The notes under the pieces are model-generated. The model saw only the letters and a list, made by a program, of their open reading frames with translations, had not been told where the DNA came from and ran no database searches. A stretch of 64,000 nucleotides of DNA from JADFXI01 sp963784135 (GTDB taxonomy: Bacteria > Nitrospirota > Thermodesulfovibrionia > Thermodesulfovibrionales > Dissulfurispiraceae): assembly GCA_963784135.1 (NCBI GenBank), contig CAWAQG010000004.1:310001-374000 (forward strand), in the 5' to 3' direction. This document shows positions 1-8,516 of this stretch, in pieces (position 1 is the first letter of the stretch; every line of letters begins with the position of its first letter). Both the position numbers and the translations under genes were made by a program.

Positions 1-108
1 ACAGGAAGAAATGGGAAATATTATCACTGGAAAAAACTATGCGGTGTAGAAACGAAAACTCACACCAGATCTGATATTGACCGATATGTCCTATCTTTTA
101 CATATTAA
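1..108 (+). CDS. Possible C-terminal tail of an upstream gene (partial)
   Basis: Frame 1 is open from the first base of the window to a TAA at 106-108, giving about 35 residues with a protein-like composition (start of the visible part TGRNGKYYHWKK). It would converge on the next gene, overlapping its stop by a few bases. An open frame this short can occur by chance, so this is only a candidate for the end of a gene lying outside the window. Confidence 0.25.
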   Translation, partial: TGRNGKYYHWKKLCGVETKTHTRSDIDRYVLSFTY

Positions 109-596
109 TATACTTTCTGTCCTCGAATATACAAAGAACTGTTAATGCCCTTCTTTCTCAGGTATTCCGCTAACTCCTTTATTGAATCAAAAGGCCCCTG
201 GACACCTCTAATCGAGGCAAACAATGGCCCCGAAGCGAAGTCCATGAGGTATAGCTTGCTGTTCATCGTGAACAATGCCACATAATGAATATCCAGGAGC
301 TCTAAAACTTTGGCGTCGTATTTGGGGTTGATCCTATTTAGAGCATCTACTGCGAATGTCGCCCCGTCCTTACAGTACCCTCGTTTCATCATGAATGTCT
401 CCTCGGGGGTCTGCACTCCTGATGTCATTCTTTTATTATACGCGACGTAGGTGAAGTTCTCCTGCATCCACTTTCCCACATCCTCGTATGAGTGCCACTG
501 CTTGACGGCATCTTCGTACTCGGTTGCCTGTGCAAAGGGACAGAAAACCACCAAGAGTGCAAGAACAGCGGCAAAAATAAAAAACTTTGCTTTCAC
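105..596 (-). CDS. Secreted transglutaminase-like (cysteine peptidase fold) small protein
   Basis: A 163-residue protein with a clear signal peptide (residues 1-24, ending FAQA). The mature part looks like a minimal transglutaminase-like fold: Cys75 in GYCKDGA, His104 in DIHYVAL and Asp119 in YLMDF are spaced as a Cys-His-Asp triad. The start is GTG at 594-596, chosen because a GGAGG sequence lies about 7 bases upstream. The protein is short for a functional peptidase and may be a structural or inhibitor-type member. It is likely exported to the periplasm; the substrate is unknown. It stands alone on the minus strand. Confidence 0.6.
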   Translation of the reverse strand: MKAKFFIFAAVLALLVVFCPFAQATEYEDAVKQWHSYEDVGKWMQENFTYVAYNKRMTSGVQTPEETFMMKRGYCKDGATFAVDALNRINPKYDAKVLELLDIHYVALFTMNSKLYLMDFASGPLFASIRGVQGPFDSIKELAEYLRKKGINSSLYIRGQKVY

Positions 597-932
597 GATA
601 ATCCCTCCGTCGAAAATTTTGTATCGAGTTTTGTCTTGTGATTCTCGCCATCATCAAATCTGTGATCACTCGATCTTAAACTACGTGATAATGGTTTTCT
701 TATTTAAAAGCAATATCTATAGCATTATTATATTTTATTCCAGCTTGTGAAATGCTTTTTACTCTCAAATCATAACCGCCTTTACTTCTATACCGTGTTA
801 TACCTCTCTAATCACAATTTGTCATTTTGTTGGACGCTATTGCATCCACTTGTCTTATAGATTTCCTATTATAACTCACACTATTTTAAGCATTATGGAC
901 GGCGAAGGTTTCAGGAAGACGCGCTTGTCAGC
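597..932. other. Intergenic, no gene recognised
   Basis: An AT-rich stretch between two minus-strand genes. The short open frames in it lack ribosome binding sites and protein-like composition. The promoter of the 105-596 gene must lie here but no convincing -35/-10 pair stands out. Confidence 0.5.
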
Positions 933-1208
933 TTATTCTTTTATTCTCGAAAGTCTGTATGTAACAAAACCGTCCGGACAGATGACATTAATGTGATCAG
1001 CCTTCTCCCACTCCATCTTCTCCGACCACCGCATGGCAAATGCCATTGGATGGACGGCAGCAAATGCTCGACCGCACATCCCTCCTGGTTCAGGTGTTCG
1101 AGCTGTCAGGATATAAGTTTCTCCCTTTCGGCATTTGGCTGAACCTGGGCAAGTTCCGGATTCACTACGGACGTCGATAGCTTCACATTTGATCTTATAA
1201 TTAGCCAT
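933..1208 (-). CDS. TIGR04076-family small protein
   Basis: A 91-residue cytoplasmic protein that matches the pattern of the TIGR04076 family: an N-terminal strand (YKIKCEAID), a cysteine pair region (CPGSAKC), a PGGMCGRAF segment, and a C-terminal CPDGFVTYRL motif. The family has no established function; the conserved cysteines could bind metal. The start is ATG, preceded by a strong AGGAGGAGGG ribosome binding site. It has no operon partner. Confidence 0.6.
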   Translation of the reverse strand: MANYKIKCEAIDVRSESGTCPGSAKCRKGETYILTARTPEPGGMCGRAFAAVHPMAFAMRWSEKMEWEKADHINVICPDGFVTYRLSRIKE

Positions 1209-1395
1209 CCCTCCTCCTCTTCTTTATTGATTAATGAATATGAGAAATACCTTTTGTACTACTCAATATTTTAGCAGAGAAGGCAGATAACTGTTTCAGA
1301 ACTCACCGTGTATGTTTCCTACTTTCAATTGGGGACACATCCGAATGGCGCTGACTTAAGTTCAATTGATAGAACATTAATGGTGGACAAAATCC

Positions 1396-1404
1396 TGTTA
1401 TAAT
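1396..1404 (+). promoter_or_regulatory. Extended -10 promoter for the TPR lipoprotein gene
   Basis: TGTTATAAT is a perfect extended -10 (TGnTATAAT), 26 bases before the ATG at 1431. No good -35 is present at 17 bases, as is common for extended -10 promoters. An AGAGGTGA ribosome binding site lies at about 1419-1426. Confidence 0.6.
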
Positions 1405-1430
1405 ACGACAAAATATTTAGAGGTGACGCG

Positions 1431-1967
1431 ATGAAAAAGATAGTGGCTATTTTATTACTGTTTTTTGTAGTTTTCGCATGTAAACAGAAGGAAGAACCAA
1501 AACCTCAGCCACCGCAACCCGGTGGTCCGATCAACTCTCTGCCTGGTAATACATTAGAAGAAGAAAAACTTCTTAGAGACGTGCTCGCTAAAGACCCAAA
1601 GAATGAGAATGCATTGATACAGCTTGGAGACATGATGATGGACTCAGCAAGATTCAACGAGGCGGTAGACGCTTACGCAAAGGCCCTTGAACTTGACCCG
1701 AAGAACGTGGATGTTCGTGTGGATATGGGCACATGCTTGAAAAAGTCTGGGAAACCCGATCTCGCCATCAAGGAATACAAAAAAGCCATAGACATCAATC
1801 CGAACCACTTAAATGCTCATAAGAATATGGGGGTTGTCCTCTCACAGGATAAGAAAGATTACAAGGCCGCAGTGAGCGAATTTGAAAAGGTGCTTAGCAT
1901 TAATCCGAATGTGCCTGACGCGCAGGCTATTAGGGAGGAAATAAAGAGGCTAAAGACACTGAAATAA
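1431..1967 (+). CDS. TPR-repeat lipoprotein
   Basis: A 178-residue protein with a lipoprotein signal: a hydrophobic helix (residues 4-16) followed by the lipobox VFAC with Cys17 as the lipidated residue. A proline-rich linker (about 22-35) leads to three tetratricopeptide repeats between roughly residues 62 and 166, each ending in a DPKN or NPN type turn. TPR lipoproteins usually act as scaffolds at the inner or outer membrane, for example in pilus or outer-membrane assembly, but nothing nearby names a partner. It is expressed alone from its own extended -10 promoter. Confidence 0.7.
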   Translation: MKKIVAILLLFFVVFACKQKEEPKPQPPQPGGPINSLPGNTLEEEKLLRDVLAKDPKNENALIQLGDMMMDSARFNEAVDAYAKALELDPKNVDVRVDMGTCLKKSGKPDLAIKEYKKAIDINPNHLNAHKNMGVVLSQDKKDYKAAVSEFEKVLSINPNVPDAQAIREEIKRLKTLK

Positions 1968-2172
1968 CGATTCTACGGCTCGTTATCGCTGAGGGGCAGA
2001 CTTAATACTTTACTAATCCCATAGGGTTGTTTTTTTATGCGTGTTATGACTTCGCACTTGATTTCCGATAATAACGTACACTTTCCCCAATATTTTGAAA
2101 AGCTCGGACTTCAGGAAGTATTAAATGGTCGCCAAGAAACAATCGGAACTACTATACCATTACTTCTCTTCA

Positions 2173-3081
2173 TTAAGGCGGACATTTCCCGCAAACGGAT
2201 GTGAAAAGAGCGGTTGAAAGATAACGGTCACCTCTGTCTGGAAACGGCACAACTATTACCCCGCTCTTTAGTTCACTGGACTTTTTGATGGCGATGTACA
2301 TTGCAGCGCCGCTCGACATGCCCGCAAAAATTCCTTCCTTCACCGTAAGCATCCTTGTTGTAGCGAAGGCCTCTTCGTCATTGACAATATACCGCTCATC
2401 AAGACCGGCCGGGTCAAAAATCTTGGGGACAATTGACTCAGACATATTCTTGAGACCCTGTATCCTGTGGCCCAAGATAGGCTCGACACCGATGATCTTA
2501 ATGGCGCTATTGAATTCCTTGAGCCGTCTTCCAGCTCCCATGAGAGTGCCGGAGGTCCCTAAGCCAGCTACAAAATGTGTAATTCTACCGCCGGTCTGCT
2601 CTATAAGCTCTTTGCCGGTTGTCTCATAATGTGCTCGTACGTTGGCGGGGTTATCAAACTGGTTCGGCATATAATAGAGGTGCGGTTTTTCGGACATTAT
2701 TTTATGGGCAAGCCGGATCGCCCCATCTGTACCCTCTTCGGCAGGGCTCAGTATAAGCTCTGCTCCAAAAGCCTCCAGCACCTTCCTTCTTTCCACACTT
2801 ACGCAGGCAGGCATGGTAAGCTTAACTCTGTATTTTTTTGCAGCAGCAACCATAGCCAGCCCGATACCGGTATTGCCGGAGGTTGCCTCGAGAATTATCT
2901 TATCTCTTGTTAACTCTCCACTCCTCTCCGCCGCTTCGATCATATAGAAGGCGGGGCGGTCTTTTATAGAACCAGCCGGATTGTTGCCCTCAAGCTTTGC
3001 AAATATCGCGACATCTGGATTTGGATTTAAGACTTCGAGCCTTATAAGAGGCGTTTTGCCTATGCAATCTATAACTCCCAT
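2173..3081 (-). CDS. cysM: Cysteine synthase B (O-acetylserine sulfhydrylase)
   Basis: A PLP-dependent fold type II enzyme of 302 residues that makes cysteine from O-acetylserine (or O-phosphoserine or thiosulfate variants) in the cytoplasm. Lys40 in GSIKDR is the PLP lysine. TSGNTG (67-72) is the substrate loop, GTSGT (176-180) binds the PLP phosphate, and PDRGDRYLS (282-290) is the typical C-terminal signature. The short C-terminus and wording of the motifs favour CysM over CysK. The start is ATG with GAGGT upstream. It is a single gene. Confidence 0.88.
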   Translation of the reverse strand: MGVIDCIGKTPLIRLEVLNPNPDVAIFAKLEGNNPAGSIKDRPAFYMIEAAERSGELTRDKIILEATSGNTGIGLAMVAAAKKYRVKLTMPACVSVERRKVLEAFGAELILSPAEEGTDGAIRLAHKIMSEKPHLYYMPNQFDNPANVRAHYETTGKELIEQTGGRITHFVAGLGTSGTLMGAGRRLKEFNSAIKIIGVEPILGHRIQGLKNMSESIVPKIFDPAGLDERYIVNDEEAFATTRMLTVKEGIFAGMSSGAAMYIAIKKSSELKSGVIVVPFPDRGDRYLSTALFTSVCGKCPP

Positions 3082-3472
3082 ATTTTACCTCGGTGCGTAA
3101 TTAATGATCTTAAAATATTCTACCATAACCTCATAACTTGGCAGGCGACTTATGGATCATTATTCAGTCCCAATGGACAATCTTTCGCCCCGAAACACTC
3201 ACGAAGAAGTCCTTCCTGCACTCCTCGTTTTTGCCTTACCTTACAAATTCTCAAATCTGTATGTTAGGAGTGTTTCTGGTTATCGAACAAAGAAACTCGC
3301 GTTGGTCACAGGAAATAGTCTGCCCTCGAATGCCGTTATCGGAGGCGGTAATCACAGTCAAAGGACCCAAAAAATGGGGGATCTCCTGATATGGATGTGC
3401 TAAAATTACAGCAGTATGGATTTTATGATGATTTTTGAAGATATGGCGTCATAAGCTGGCGCGGCCCGGGCC
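3082..3472. other. Intergenic, no gene recognised
   Basis: A gap between divergent genes. It contains two overlapping 83-codon open frames in different registers, but neither has a ribosome binding site or a recognisable protein pattern. Promoters for cysM and the MazG-like gene are expected here. Confidence 0.5.
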
Positions 3473-3826
3473 ATGAGTGATCGTTTAAATGAAATAGTTG
3501 ATAAACTCCTCGCATTCCGCAGGGAAAGGGATTGGGAACAGTTCCACCGGCCCAAAGACCTCGCAATTTCTGTTGTCCTGGAGGCCGCGGAATTGCTTGA
3601 GGAATTTCAATGGAAGGACGATGTTGAGGTAAAGCGCTACCTGGAGGGGGGAGGGCTGTCCAGTGTCAGGGAGGAGATTGCCGATATTGCTATCTATATC
3701 GCGATTCTGTCGCACGACCTCGGCATTGATCTGCTTGAGGAGATGGAGAAAAAGATCAGTAAGAACGAGAAAAAGTACCCCGTCGGGAAATCAAAGGGAT
3801 CTGCAAAGAAATACGATAAACTGTAA
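3473..3826 (+). CDS. MazG-like nucleotide pyrophosphohydrolase
   Basis: A 117-residue all-alpha NTP pyrophosphatase of the MazG/RS21-C6 (dCTPase) type. The metal-binding helices are visible: EAAELLEEFQW (about 37-47) and EEIADIAIYI (about 67-76), which supply the E-x-x-E and E-x-x-D ligands. The C-terminus carries KNEKKYP and KSKGSAKKY, typical of this subfamily. It probably hydrolyses non-canonical or excess dNTPs. The ribosome binding site is weak. Confidence 0.8.
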   Translation: MSDRLNEIVDKLLAFRRERDWEQFHRPKDLAISVVLEAAELLEEFQWKDDVEVKRYLEGGGLSSVREEIADIAIYIAILSHDLGIDLLEEMEKKISKNEKKYPVGKSKGSAKKYDKL

Positions 3827-3933
3827 ACAGGCAATAGGTAATAGGCTATAGGTGATGGATGAGTAATAGGTAAACGTTTCTTGACTTTTGTCATATCCCA
3901 TGGCCCATAACCCATAACCTATTACCTGTTATA
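3826..3933. repeat. Imperfect inverted repeat built of TAATAGGT-like units
   Basis: The left side repeats units such as CAATAGGTAATAGGCTATAGG. The right side carries the complementary CCCATAACCCATAACCTATTACC. A similar element occurs at 15293-15385, and a short hairpin of related sequence at 7795-7813. It looks like a dispersed palindromic intergenic element. It ends just before the def promoter. Confidence 0.6.
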
Positions 3934-3937
3934 GTTA

Positions 3938-3946
3938 TGTTATAAT
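3938..3946 (+). promoter_or_regulatory. Extended -10 abutting the def start codon
   Basis: TGTTATAAT ends 5 bases before the def ATG at 3952. Transcription should start about 7 bases past the -10, that is at or inside the start codon, so the mRNA would be leaderless. No ribosome binding site is visible before this ATG. Confidence 0.5.
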
Positions 3947-3951
3947 TTCAT

Positions 3952-4470
3952 ATGGCCGTTTTGGAGATCAAGAAGTATCCTGATGAGGTTTTAAAGAGGA
4001 AGGCGCTGCCTGTTGAGCGCGTGGATGATGCGCTGCAGAGTCTGATTGACGATATGATCGAAACCATGTATGCGGCCCCTGGTGTCGGCCTTGCTGCTCC
4101 CCAGGTCGGGGTATCCAAAAGGCTTGTTGTAATCGACGTGAGCACGAGGGAAGAAAAATACCCACTTATTGTGCTTGTCAACCCGGAGATTATTGAAGCA
4201 GACGGATTTGTTGAATTTGAAGAAGGGTGCCTGAGCGTGCCTGAATATATTGCTGTTATCACAAGGGCGGAAAGGACAGTGGTAAAGGGCCTCGACAGGA
4301 ATGGCGCCCCGGTGGAAATAGAGGGGACCGGTCTCCTTGCCCGGGCGCTTCAACATGAAATCGACCACCTCGACGGGATATTGTTCATCGACAGGATGAG
4401 TTCAATCAAGAGGGAGTTTTTTAAAAAGCGGTACCGTAAAACCCTGAGAGAACTCCACGCCGGCGCGTAA
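3952..4470 (+). CDS. def: Peptide deformylase
   Basis: A 172-residue iron/zinc peptide deformylase that removes the formyl group from nascent N-termini. All three family motifs are intact: GVGLAAPQVG (44-53), EGCLSVP (91-97, metal ligand Cys93) and QHEIDHLDG (134-142, His135, Glu136 and His139). It is followed after four bases by fmt, the enzyme that adds the formyl group to initiator tRNA, which is a classical pairing. The ATG lies directly behind a -10 element with no ribosome binding site, so translation may be leaderless. Confidence 0.93.
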   Translation: MAVLEIKKYPDEVLKRKALPVERVDDALQSLIDDMIETMYAAPGVGLAAPQVGVSKRLVVIDVSTREEKYPLIVLVNPEIIEADGFVEFEEGCLSVPEYIAVITRAERTVVKGLDRNGAPVEIEGTGLLARALQHEIDHLDGILFIDRMSSIKREFFKKRYRKTLRELHAGA

Positions 4471-4474
4471 CCTT

Positions 4475-5395
4475 GTGTCTATAATCTTTTTCGGTACTCC
4501 TGATTTTGCCGTCCCGTCGCTGCGGGCATTGATAAGTGAAGAGGATATAGCACTGGTGGTAACACAGCCTGATAAACTGAAAGGCAGAGGGCATATTCTC
4601 TCATCACCGCCGGTCAAAGAGCTGGCGCTTGCTTATGGCATCAAAGTCATACAGCCCCAAAAAATAAGGGACGAGGAATTTTATAATGTCCTGAAAAGGA
4701 TTGCCCCGGAGTTTATTATTGTGGTGGCATACGGAAAAATACTGCCCGAAGAAGTCCTTAAATTGCCGCTGTCCGGATGCATCAATATACACGGTTCGCT
4801 CCTGCCTAAATATCGTGGTGCTGCGCCTGTTCAATGGGCCCTGATTAATGGAGAAAGGACTACCGGCGTCACGACAATGCTTATGGATGCCGGAATCGAC
4901 ACAGGAGATATACTGCAATACGCAGAAGTTGAGATTAAGGATGACGATAATTCTGAAACGCTTTCAGCGACACTTGCCGGTCTTGGGGGAAAGACGCTTG
5001 TCGGGACGCTTAAGGGAATAAGGTCAGGCGCGGTCAAGCCCGCGCCGCAGGCCGGCAATGCAACCTATGCGCCTCCGCTTAGGAAGGAGGACGGTAGAAT
5101 AAACTGGAGCAGGAGCGCTCATGAGCTGCTGCAGTTTGTAAAGGGCATGTACCCATGGCCTTCTGCATTCAGTTATCTTAACGGTGAGCTGATAAAGATA
5201 ATTAAAGTGAAACCGCTTGAGGGCAGCGGCGTTGCGGGGAGGCTCGAAAAGGCATCAGGGGCCCAACTTGTCGTTGGTACAGGGAAGGGCCTTCTTTTGG
5301 TAGAGGAACTCCAACCCGGGGGCCGGAAAATCATGTCTGCCGCGGCATTTCTGTCGGGCAGAAGATTAAAAGAAGGTTATGAAACGTTTTCTTAG
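4475..5395 (+). CDS. fmt: Methionyl-tRNA formyltransferase
   Basis: A 306-residue protein that transfers a formyl group from 10-formyltetrahydrofolate to Met-tRNA(fMet). The start GTPDFAVPSL is typical. The catalytic Asn104 and His106 (CINIHGSLLPKYRGAAP) and Asp142 (IDTGD) are present, followed by the C-terminal OB-like domain. The start is GTG at 4475, just behind the def stop. The gene overlaps the next one by 17 bases, so def-fmt-DUF116 are translationally linked. Confidence 0.92.
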   Translation: MSIIFFGTPDFAVPSLRALISEEDIALVVTQPDKLKGRGHILSSPPVKELALAYGIKVIQPQKIRDEEFYNVLKRIAPEFIIVVAYGKILPEEVLKLPLSGCINIHGSLLPKYRGAAPVQWALINGERTTGVTTMLMDAGIDTGDILQYAEVEIKDDDNSETLSATLAGLGGKTLVGTLKGIRSGAVKPAPQAGNATYAPPLRKEDGRINWSRSAHELLQFVKGMYPWPSAFSYLNGELIKIIKVKPLEGSGVAGRLEKASGAQLVVGTGKGLLLVEELQPGGRKIMSAAAFLSGRRLKEGYETFS

Positions 5396-5903
5396 GGGAT
5401 TTGTTTTAAAGGTGCTCTACCCGTTGCTGATGCTGGCAGGGGCTTTTCTGAAAGGCAGAAAAGAACTCTTCCAGCGCTATATTATTGATCTGAATAACCG
5501 GCTGATCAAGGCGGAGCCGGAGAGATACAGGACAAAGAGGATACTGCTGCTGTTGCCTCATTGCCTGCAGATAAGTGATTGCGACGTCAGGATAACCAAT
5601 GATATTAATAATTGCAAGCGGTGCGGCAGGTGTGGAATTAAGGACCTGATACAGGTAGCCGCTGATAATGACCTGAAACTTTTTGTTGCAACCGGAGGCA
5701 ATCTGGCAAGACTCATTTTAAGTGATGTAAGGCCGAAGGCAGTTGTGGCTGTTGCCTGCGAGAGGGACTTAAGCAGCGGCATTGTTGACAGCTATCCTCT
5801 TCCGGTTTTGGGTATTCACAATGAGCGGCCTTTCGGCCCATGCCGTAATACGCGGGTTGATCTGGAAAAGGTAAGAGAAGCCATAAAATTTTTCGGAACC
5901 TGA
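5379..5903 (+). CDS. DUF116 family cysteine-rich protein
   Basis: A 174-residue DUF116 protein. It has an N-terminal hydrophobic segment (about 6-28) that could anchor it to the membrane. The soluble domain has many cysteines, including C-x2-C-x2-C (CKRCGRCG, about 79-85) and CDVRI/VACERD, consistent with an iron-sulfur or zinc site. DUF116 genes commonly lie between fmt and rsmB, as here. The function is not established. Confidence 0.75.
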   Translation: MKRFLRGFVLKVLYPLLMLAGAFLKGRKELFQRYIIDLNNRLIKAEPERYRTKRILLLLPHCLQISDCDVRITNDINNCKRCGRCGIKDLIQVAADNDLKLFVATGGNLARLILSDVRPKAVVAVACERDLSSGIVDSYPLPVLGIHNERPFGPCRNTRVDLEKVREAIKFFGT

Positions 5904-5909
5904 AACGTT

Positions 5910-7250
5910 ATGTCACCTGCCAGAGAGCGCGCTGTTGTTGCCCTTAATAAAATTTTCAAAAGAGGAAAAAAGCCCAGGGAAGTGATCGAGGCCTTGTCAT
6001 GGGAAGACGACAAGAGGGACCGGGCCTTTCTGATGGAACTGGTGTACGGGGTCTTGCGGCACCGGGACTTGCTTGACTGGATGCTGAAGGATTTCTTAAG
6101 GAAGCCGGCCGGTTTGTCATTCGATACGATCAATAACCTGAGAATTGCGGCCTATCAGATCGCGTTTATGCGCGTTCCCGAATGGGCCGCTGTCAATGAG
6201 GCGGTTGATGTTGAGAAGGCGCAAAGGGGAAAGGCTTCGCTTGTGAACGCGGTATTGAGGAACTTCCTCAGGCGCGGGGAGACGATTTCCCGGCCGGATA
6301 ACGACGTAGCTATCGCCACATCCCATCCCAGATGGCTCATAAAGCGGTGGTCCAAGAGGTTTGGCCACGAGAGCGCTCTGAGGCTTGCAAATAAAAATAA
6401 CGAACTCCCGAAGCTTACTATAAGAATAGATGACGCCGAGGCGCGGGAAAGCTCTGTGTCTGTCCTTGCAGCAAAGGGTGTTCAAGCCCATAAAACGCTT
6501 TACTCTCCATCAGGCATCGTGTTTGAAGAACTCCATTCATTCAGCGATATTCATGGCTTGCTGGATTGCCCCTTTCTTGTCCAGGATGAAGCAGCCCAGT
6601 TGATGACCTTTCTGCTGGCCCCTTGTCCGGAAGAAATGGTACTGGATGCCTGTGCCGCTCCCGGCGGGAAGACTACCCATATTGCAAAACTGATGGGGGA
6701 CAGGGGAAAGGTCATAGCGGTCGAGGCCGAAGCGCAAAGAATAGGACAGCTTGAGGAAAATATCGCCAGACTGGGGTTGCGCTCAGTGGCGGTCGTGCAC
6801 GGAGATATTCGTGATGCAGAGGCCGGTATCAGGCGGGCCGCCGGTTGCGAGACGGCTTCCGGCAGTTGCCTGTTTGACCGTATTCTCCTCGACGCCCCAT
6901 GTTCAGCCCTCGGTGTTATTCGAAGGAACCCTGATGTAAAGTATAGGCGCCGCCCGAATGATTTACAGAGGTTCAGGGAAAATCAACTGGCGCTCCTTCA
7001 GGCTGTTTCCCGTTACCTTAAGGTCGGTGGAAGTATGGTATATTCAGTATGCTCTACAGAACCGGAAGAAGGGGAGGAAGTAATAGGGACATTTTTACAC
7101 AGTAATCAGAATTTTAGTATTATAAGGGGTGAGCATGACTTTCTGCGGCCCTTTGAGTATGGCGATCACGGGCGGGTATTTTACAGGACTTTCCCCCACG
7201 AGCACGATATGGATGGTTTTTTCGCCGCGCGGTTGAAAAGGATTGGATGA
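5910..7250 (+). CDS. rsmB: 16S rRNA m5C967 methyltransferase
   Basis: A 446-residue protein with an N-terminal NusB-like RNA-binding domain (about 1-130) and a C-terminal Rossmann methyltransferase. It shows the SAM motif LDACAAPGGKTTH, the motif IV cysteine in LDAPCSALG and the catalytic motif VCSTEPEEGEE. It methylates cytosine 967 of 16S rRNA. It overlaps the following PASTA gene by ATGA. Confidence 0.9.
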   Translation: MSPARERAVVALNKIFKRGKKPREVIEALSWEDDKRDRAFLMELVYGVLRHRDLLDWMLKDFLRKPAGLSFDTINNLRIAAYQIAFMRVPEWAAVNEAVDVEKAQRGKASLVNAVLRNFLRRGETISRPDNDVAIATSHPRWLIKRWSKRFGHESALRLANKNNELPKLTIRIDDAEARESSVSVLAAKGVQAHKTLYSPSGIVFEELHSFSDIHGLLDCPFLVQDEAAQLMTFLLAPCPEEMVLDACAAPGGKTTHIAKLMGDRGKVIAVEAEAQRIGQLEENIARLGLRSVAVVHGDIRDAEAGIRRAAGCETASGSCLFDRILLDAPCSALGVIRRNPDVKYRRRPNDLQRFRENQLALLQAVSRYLKVGGSMVYSVCSTEPEEGEEVIGTFLHSNQNFSIIRGEHDFLRPFEYGDHGRVFYRTFPHEHDMDGFFAARLKRIG

Positions 7251-7789
7251 AGAATTTAATAAAAATACCTGTCTATATTGTTGTCTTGCTGGTCCTCGGT
7301 ATTGTTTCAGGCCACTTAACTTTTCAACTTCTGAGCTTCAGCAGGACTGTTATCGTCCCTGATCTCAGGGGCAAGGAAATGATGGACGCTGACGACATCC
7401 TCAGGAGCAAGGGACTGCATATCCGCCTTGAAGGCGAGGATTACGATGCGGCTGTGGCCCAGGGGAATATAATTCGACAGGATATACTTCCCGGCAGCAA
7501 GGTGAAGGAGGACAGGGAAATCGGCATCGTGCTGAGCAAGGGGCCGAAGATCCAGTACGTACCGGATATTGTCGGCCAGCCTCTCGATAGGGCTGAAGCT
7601 ATATTAAAAGAGAAGGGTATACAGATCGGCAAGATACTTTATGTCCATTCTGAGAAGATATCAAAGAATTTAGTTTTGGCGCAGAGGCCCGAGACGAACG
7701 AGAGCGGATCTGATGTTTTCAGTATTATCGTAAGCCTCGGTGATTTTGAGGACGACAATAAAACAAAGGCGATAGGCAAGGGGCAATAA
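7247..7789 (+). CDS. Membrane-anchored PASTA-domain protein
   Basis: A 180-residue protein with one N-terminal membrane helix (about 7-29) and two extracytoplasmic PASTA domains (about 35-100 and 103-168, each starting with a VPDL or VPDI motif). It has no kinase domain, unlike the Ser/Thr kinases in which PASTA is best known. It presumably binds peptidoglycan or its precursors in the periplasm. It sits between rsmB and rpe, a conserved order in related bacteria as far as I recall. Confidence 0.75.
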   Translation: MKNLIKIPVYIVVLLVLGIVSGHLTFQLLSFSRTVIVPDLRGKEMMDADDILRSKGLHIRLEGEDYDAAVAQGNIIRQDILPGSKVKEDREIGIVLSKGPKIQYVPDIVGQPLDRAEAILKEKGIQIGKILYVHSEKISKNLVLAQRPETNESGSDVFSIIVSLGDFEDDNKTKAIGKGQ

Positions 7790-7794
7790 AAGAA

Positions 7795-7813
7795 AGGCTA
7801 TTGCCCATAGCCT
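7795..7813. repeat. Short hairpin before rpe
   Basis: AGGCTAT and ATAGCCT form a 7-bp stem with a TTGCC-type loop, followed by a T-rich stretch. The sequence resembles units of the 3826-3933 repeat. It lies between the PASTA gene and the rpe ribosome binding site and may be a repeat remnant or a weak attenuator. Confidence 0.35.
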
Positions 7814-7838
7814 GTTATTTATATTTTAAGGAGGAAAT

Positions 7839-8516
7839 GTGATTAAAATTGCTCCCTCACTATTATCTGCAGATTTTTTGAGGCTCGGGGAAGAAATAAA
7901 AGCGGTAGAGGCTTCCGGCGCGGATATGCTGCATCTTGATGTAATGGATGGCCATTTTGTGCCCAATATCACAATAGGTCCTGCAATTGTGGAATCAATA
8001 CGGAAAGCGACTGCGCTGCCGCTTGATGTCCACCTGATGATAGAATGCCCGGACCGTTTTTTGGATGATTTTATCAGAGCGGGGGCCGATTACCTTACCG
8101 TGCATGTCGAGACTTGTGGCCATCTTCACCGGACTATTGATTATATAAAGAGCAAGGGAATTAAGGCCGCGGTATCGCTGAATCCGGCCACCCCTCTTTG
8201 CACCCTTGATCACATTTTGGCCGACCTTGACATGGTGTTGCTCATGTCGGTCAATCCTGGGTTCGGGGGGCAGCATTTCATTCCCTTTCTTCTGGATAAA
8301 ATACCGTCGCTGAAAACTGTTATCAAAGAGAGGGGACTCAAGGCGCTTATCGAGGTCGATGGCGGAGTTAAGCCGGACAACGCGGTGGAAGTGGCCTCTG
8401 CGGGGGCCGATATCATGGTAATGGGGTCAGCTTACTTTTATTCCGGAGATTATAACGCTCTGATGAAAGGGCTCAGGGAGCAATTGGCGGGAATCGGAGG
8501 TCTGCATGGACGATAA
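7839..8516 (+). CDS. rpe: Ribulose-phosphate 3-epimerase
   Basis: A 225-residue TIM-barrel enzyme of the pentose phosphate pathway that interconverts ribulose 5-phosphate and xylulose 5-phosphate. Family motifs are intact: HLDVMDGHFVPNITIGP, DVHLMI, MSVNPGFGGQ and EVDGGV with the catalytic aspartates and metal-binding histidines. The start is GTG at 7839, fixed by AAGGAGG a few bases upstream. The 3' end overlaps the following TPR gene by 11 bases. Confidence 0.92.
   Translation: MIKIAPSLLSADFLRLGEEIKAVEASGADMLHLDVMDGHFVPNITIGPAIVESIRKATALPLDVHLMIECPDRFLDDFIRAGADYLTVHVETCGHLHRTIDYIKSKGIKAAVSLNPATPLCTLDHILADLDMVLLMSVNPGFGGQHFIPFLLDKIPSLKTVIKERGLKALIEVDGGVKPDNAVEVASAGADIMVMGSAYFYSGDYNALMKGLREQLAGIGGLHGR

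Noticed and set aside
3138..3403. Two overlapping 83-codon frames upstream of the MazG-like gene
   Set aside because: No ribosome binding site, no recognisable domain, and they overlap each other in different frames.
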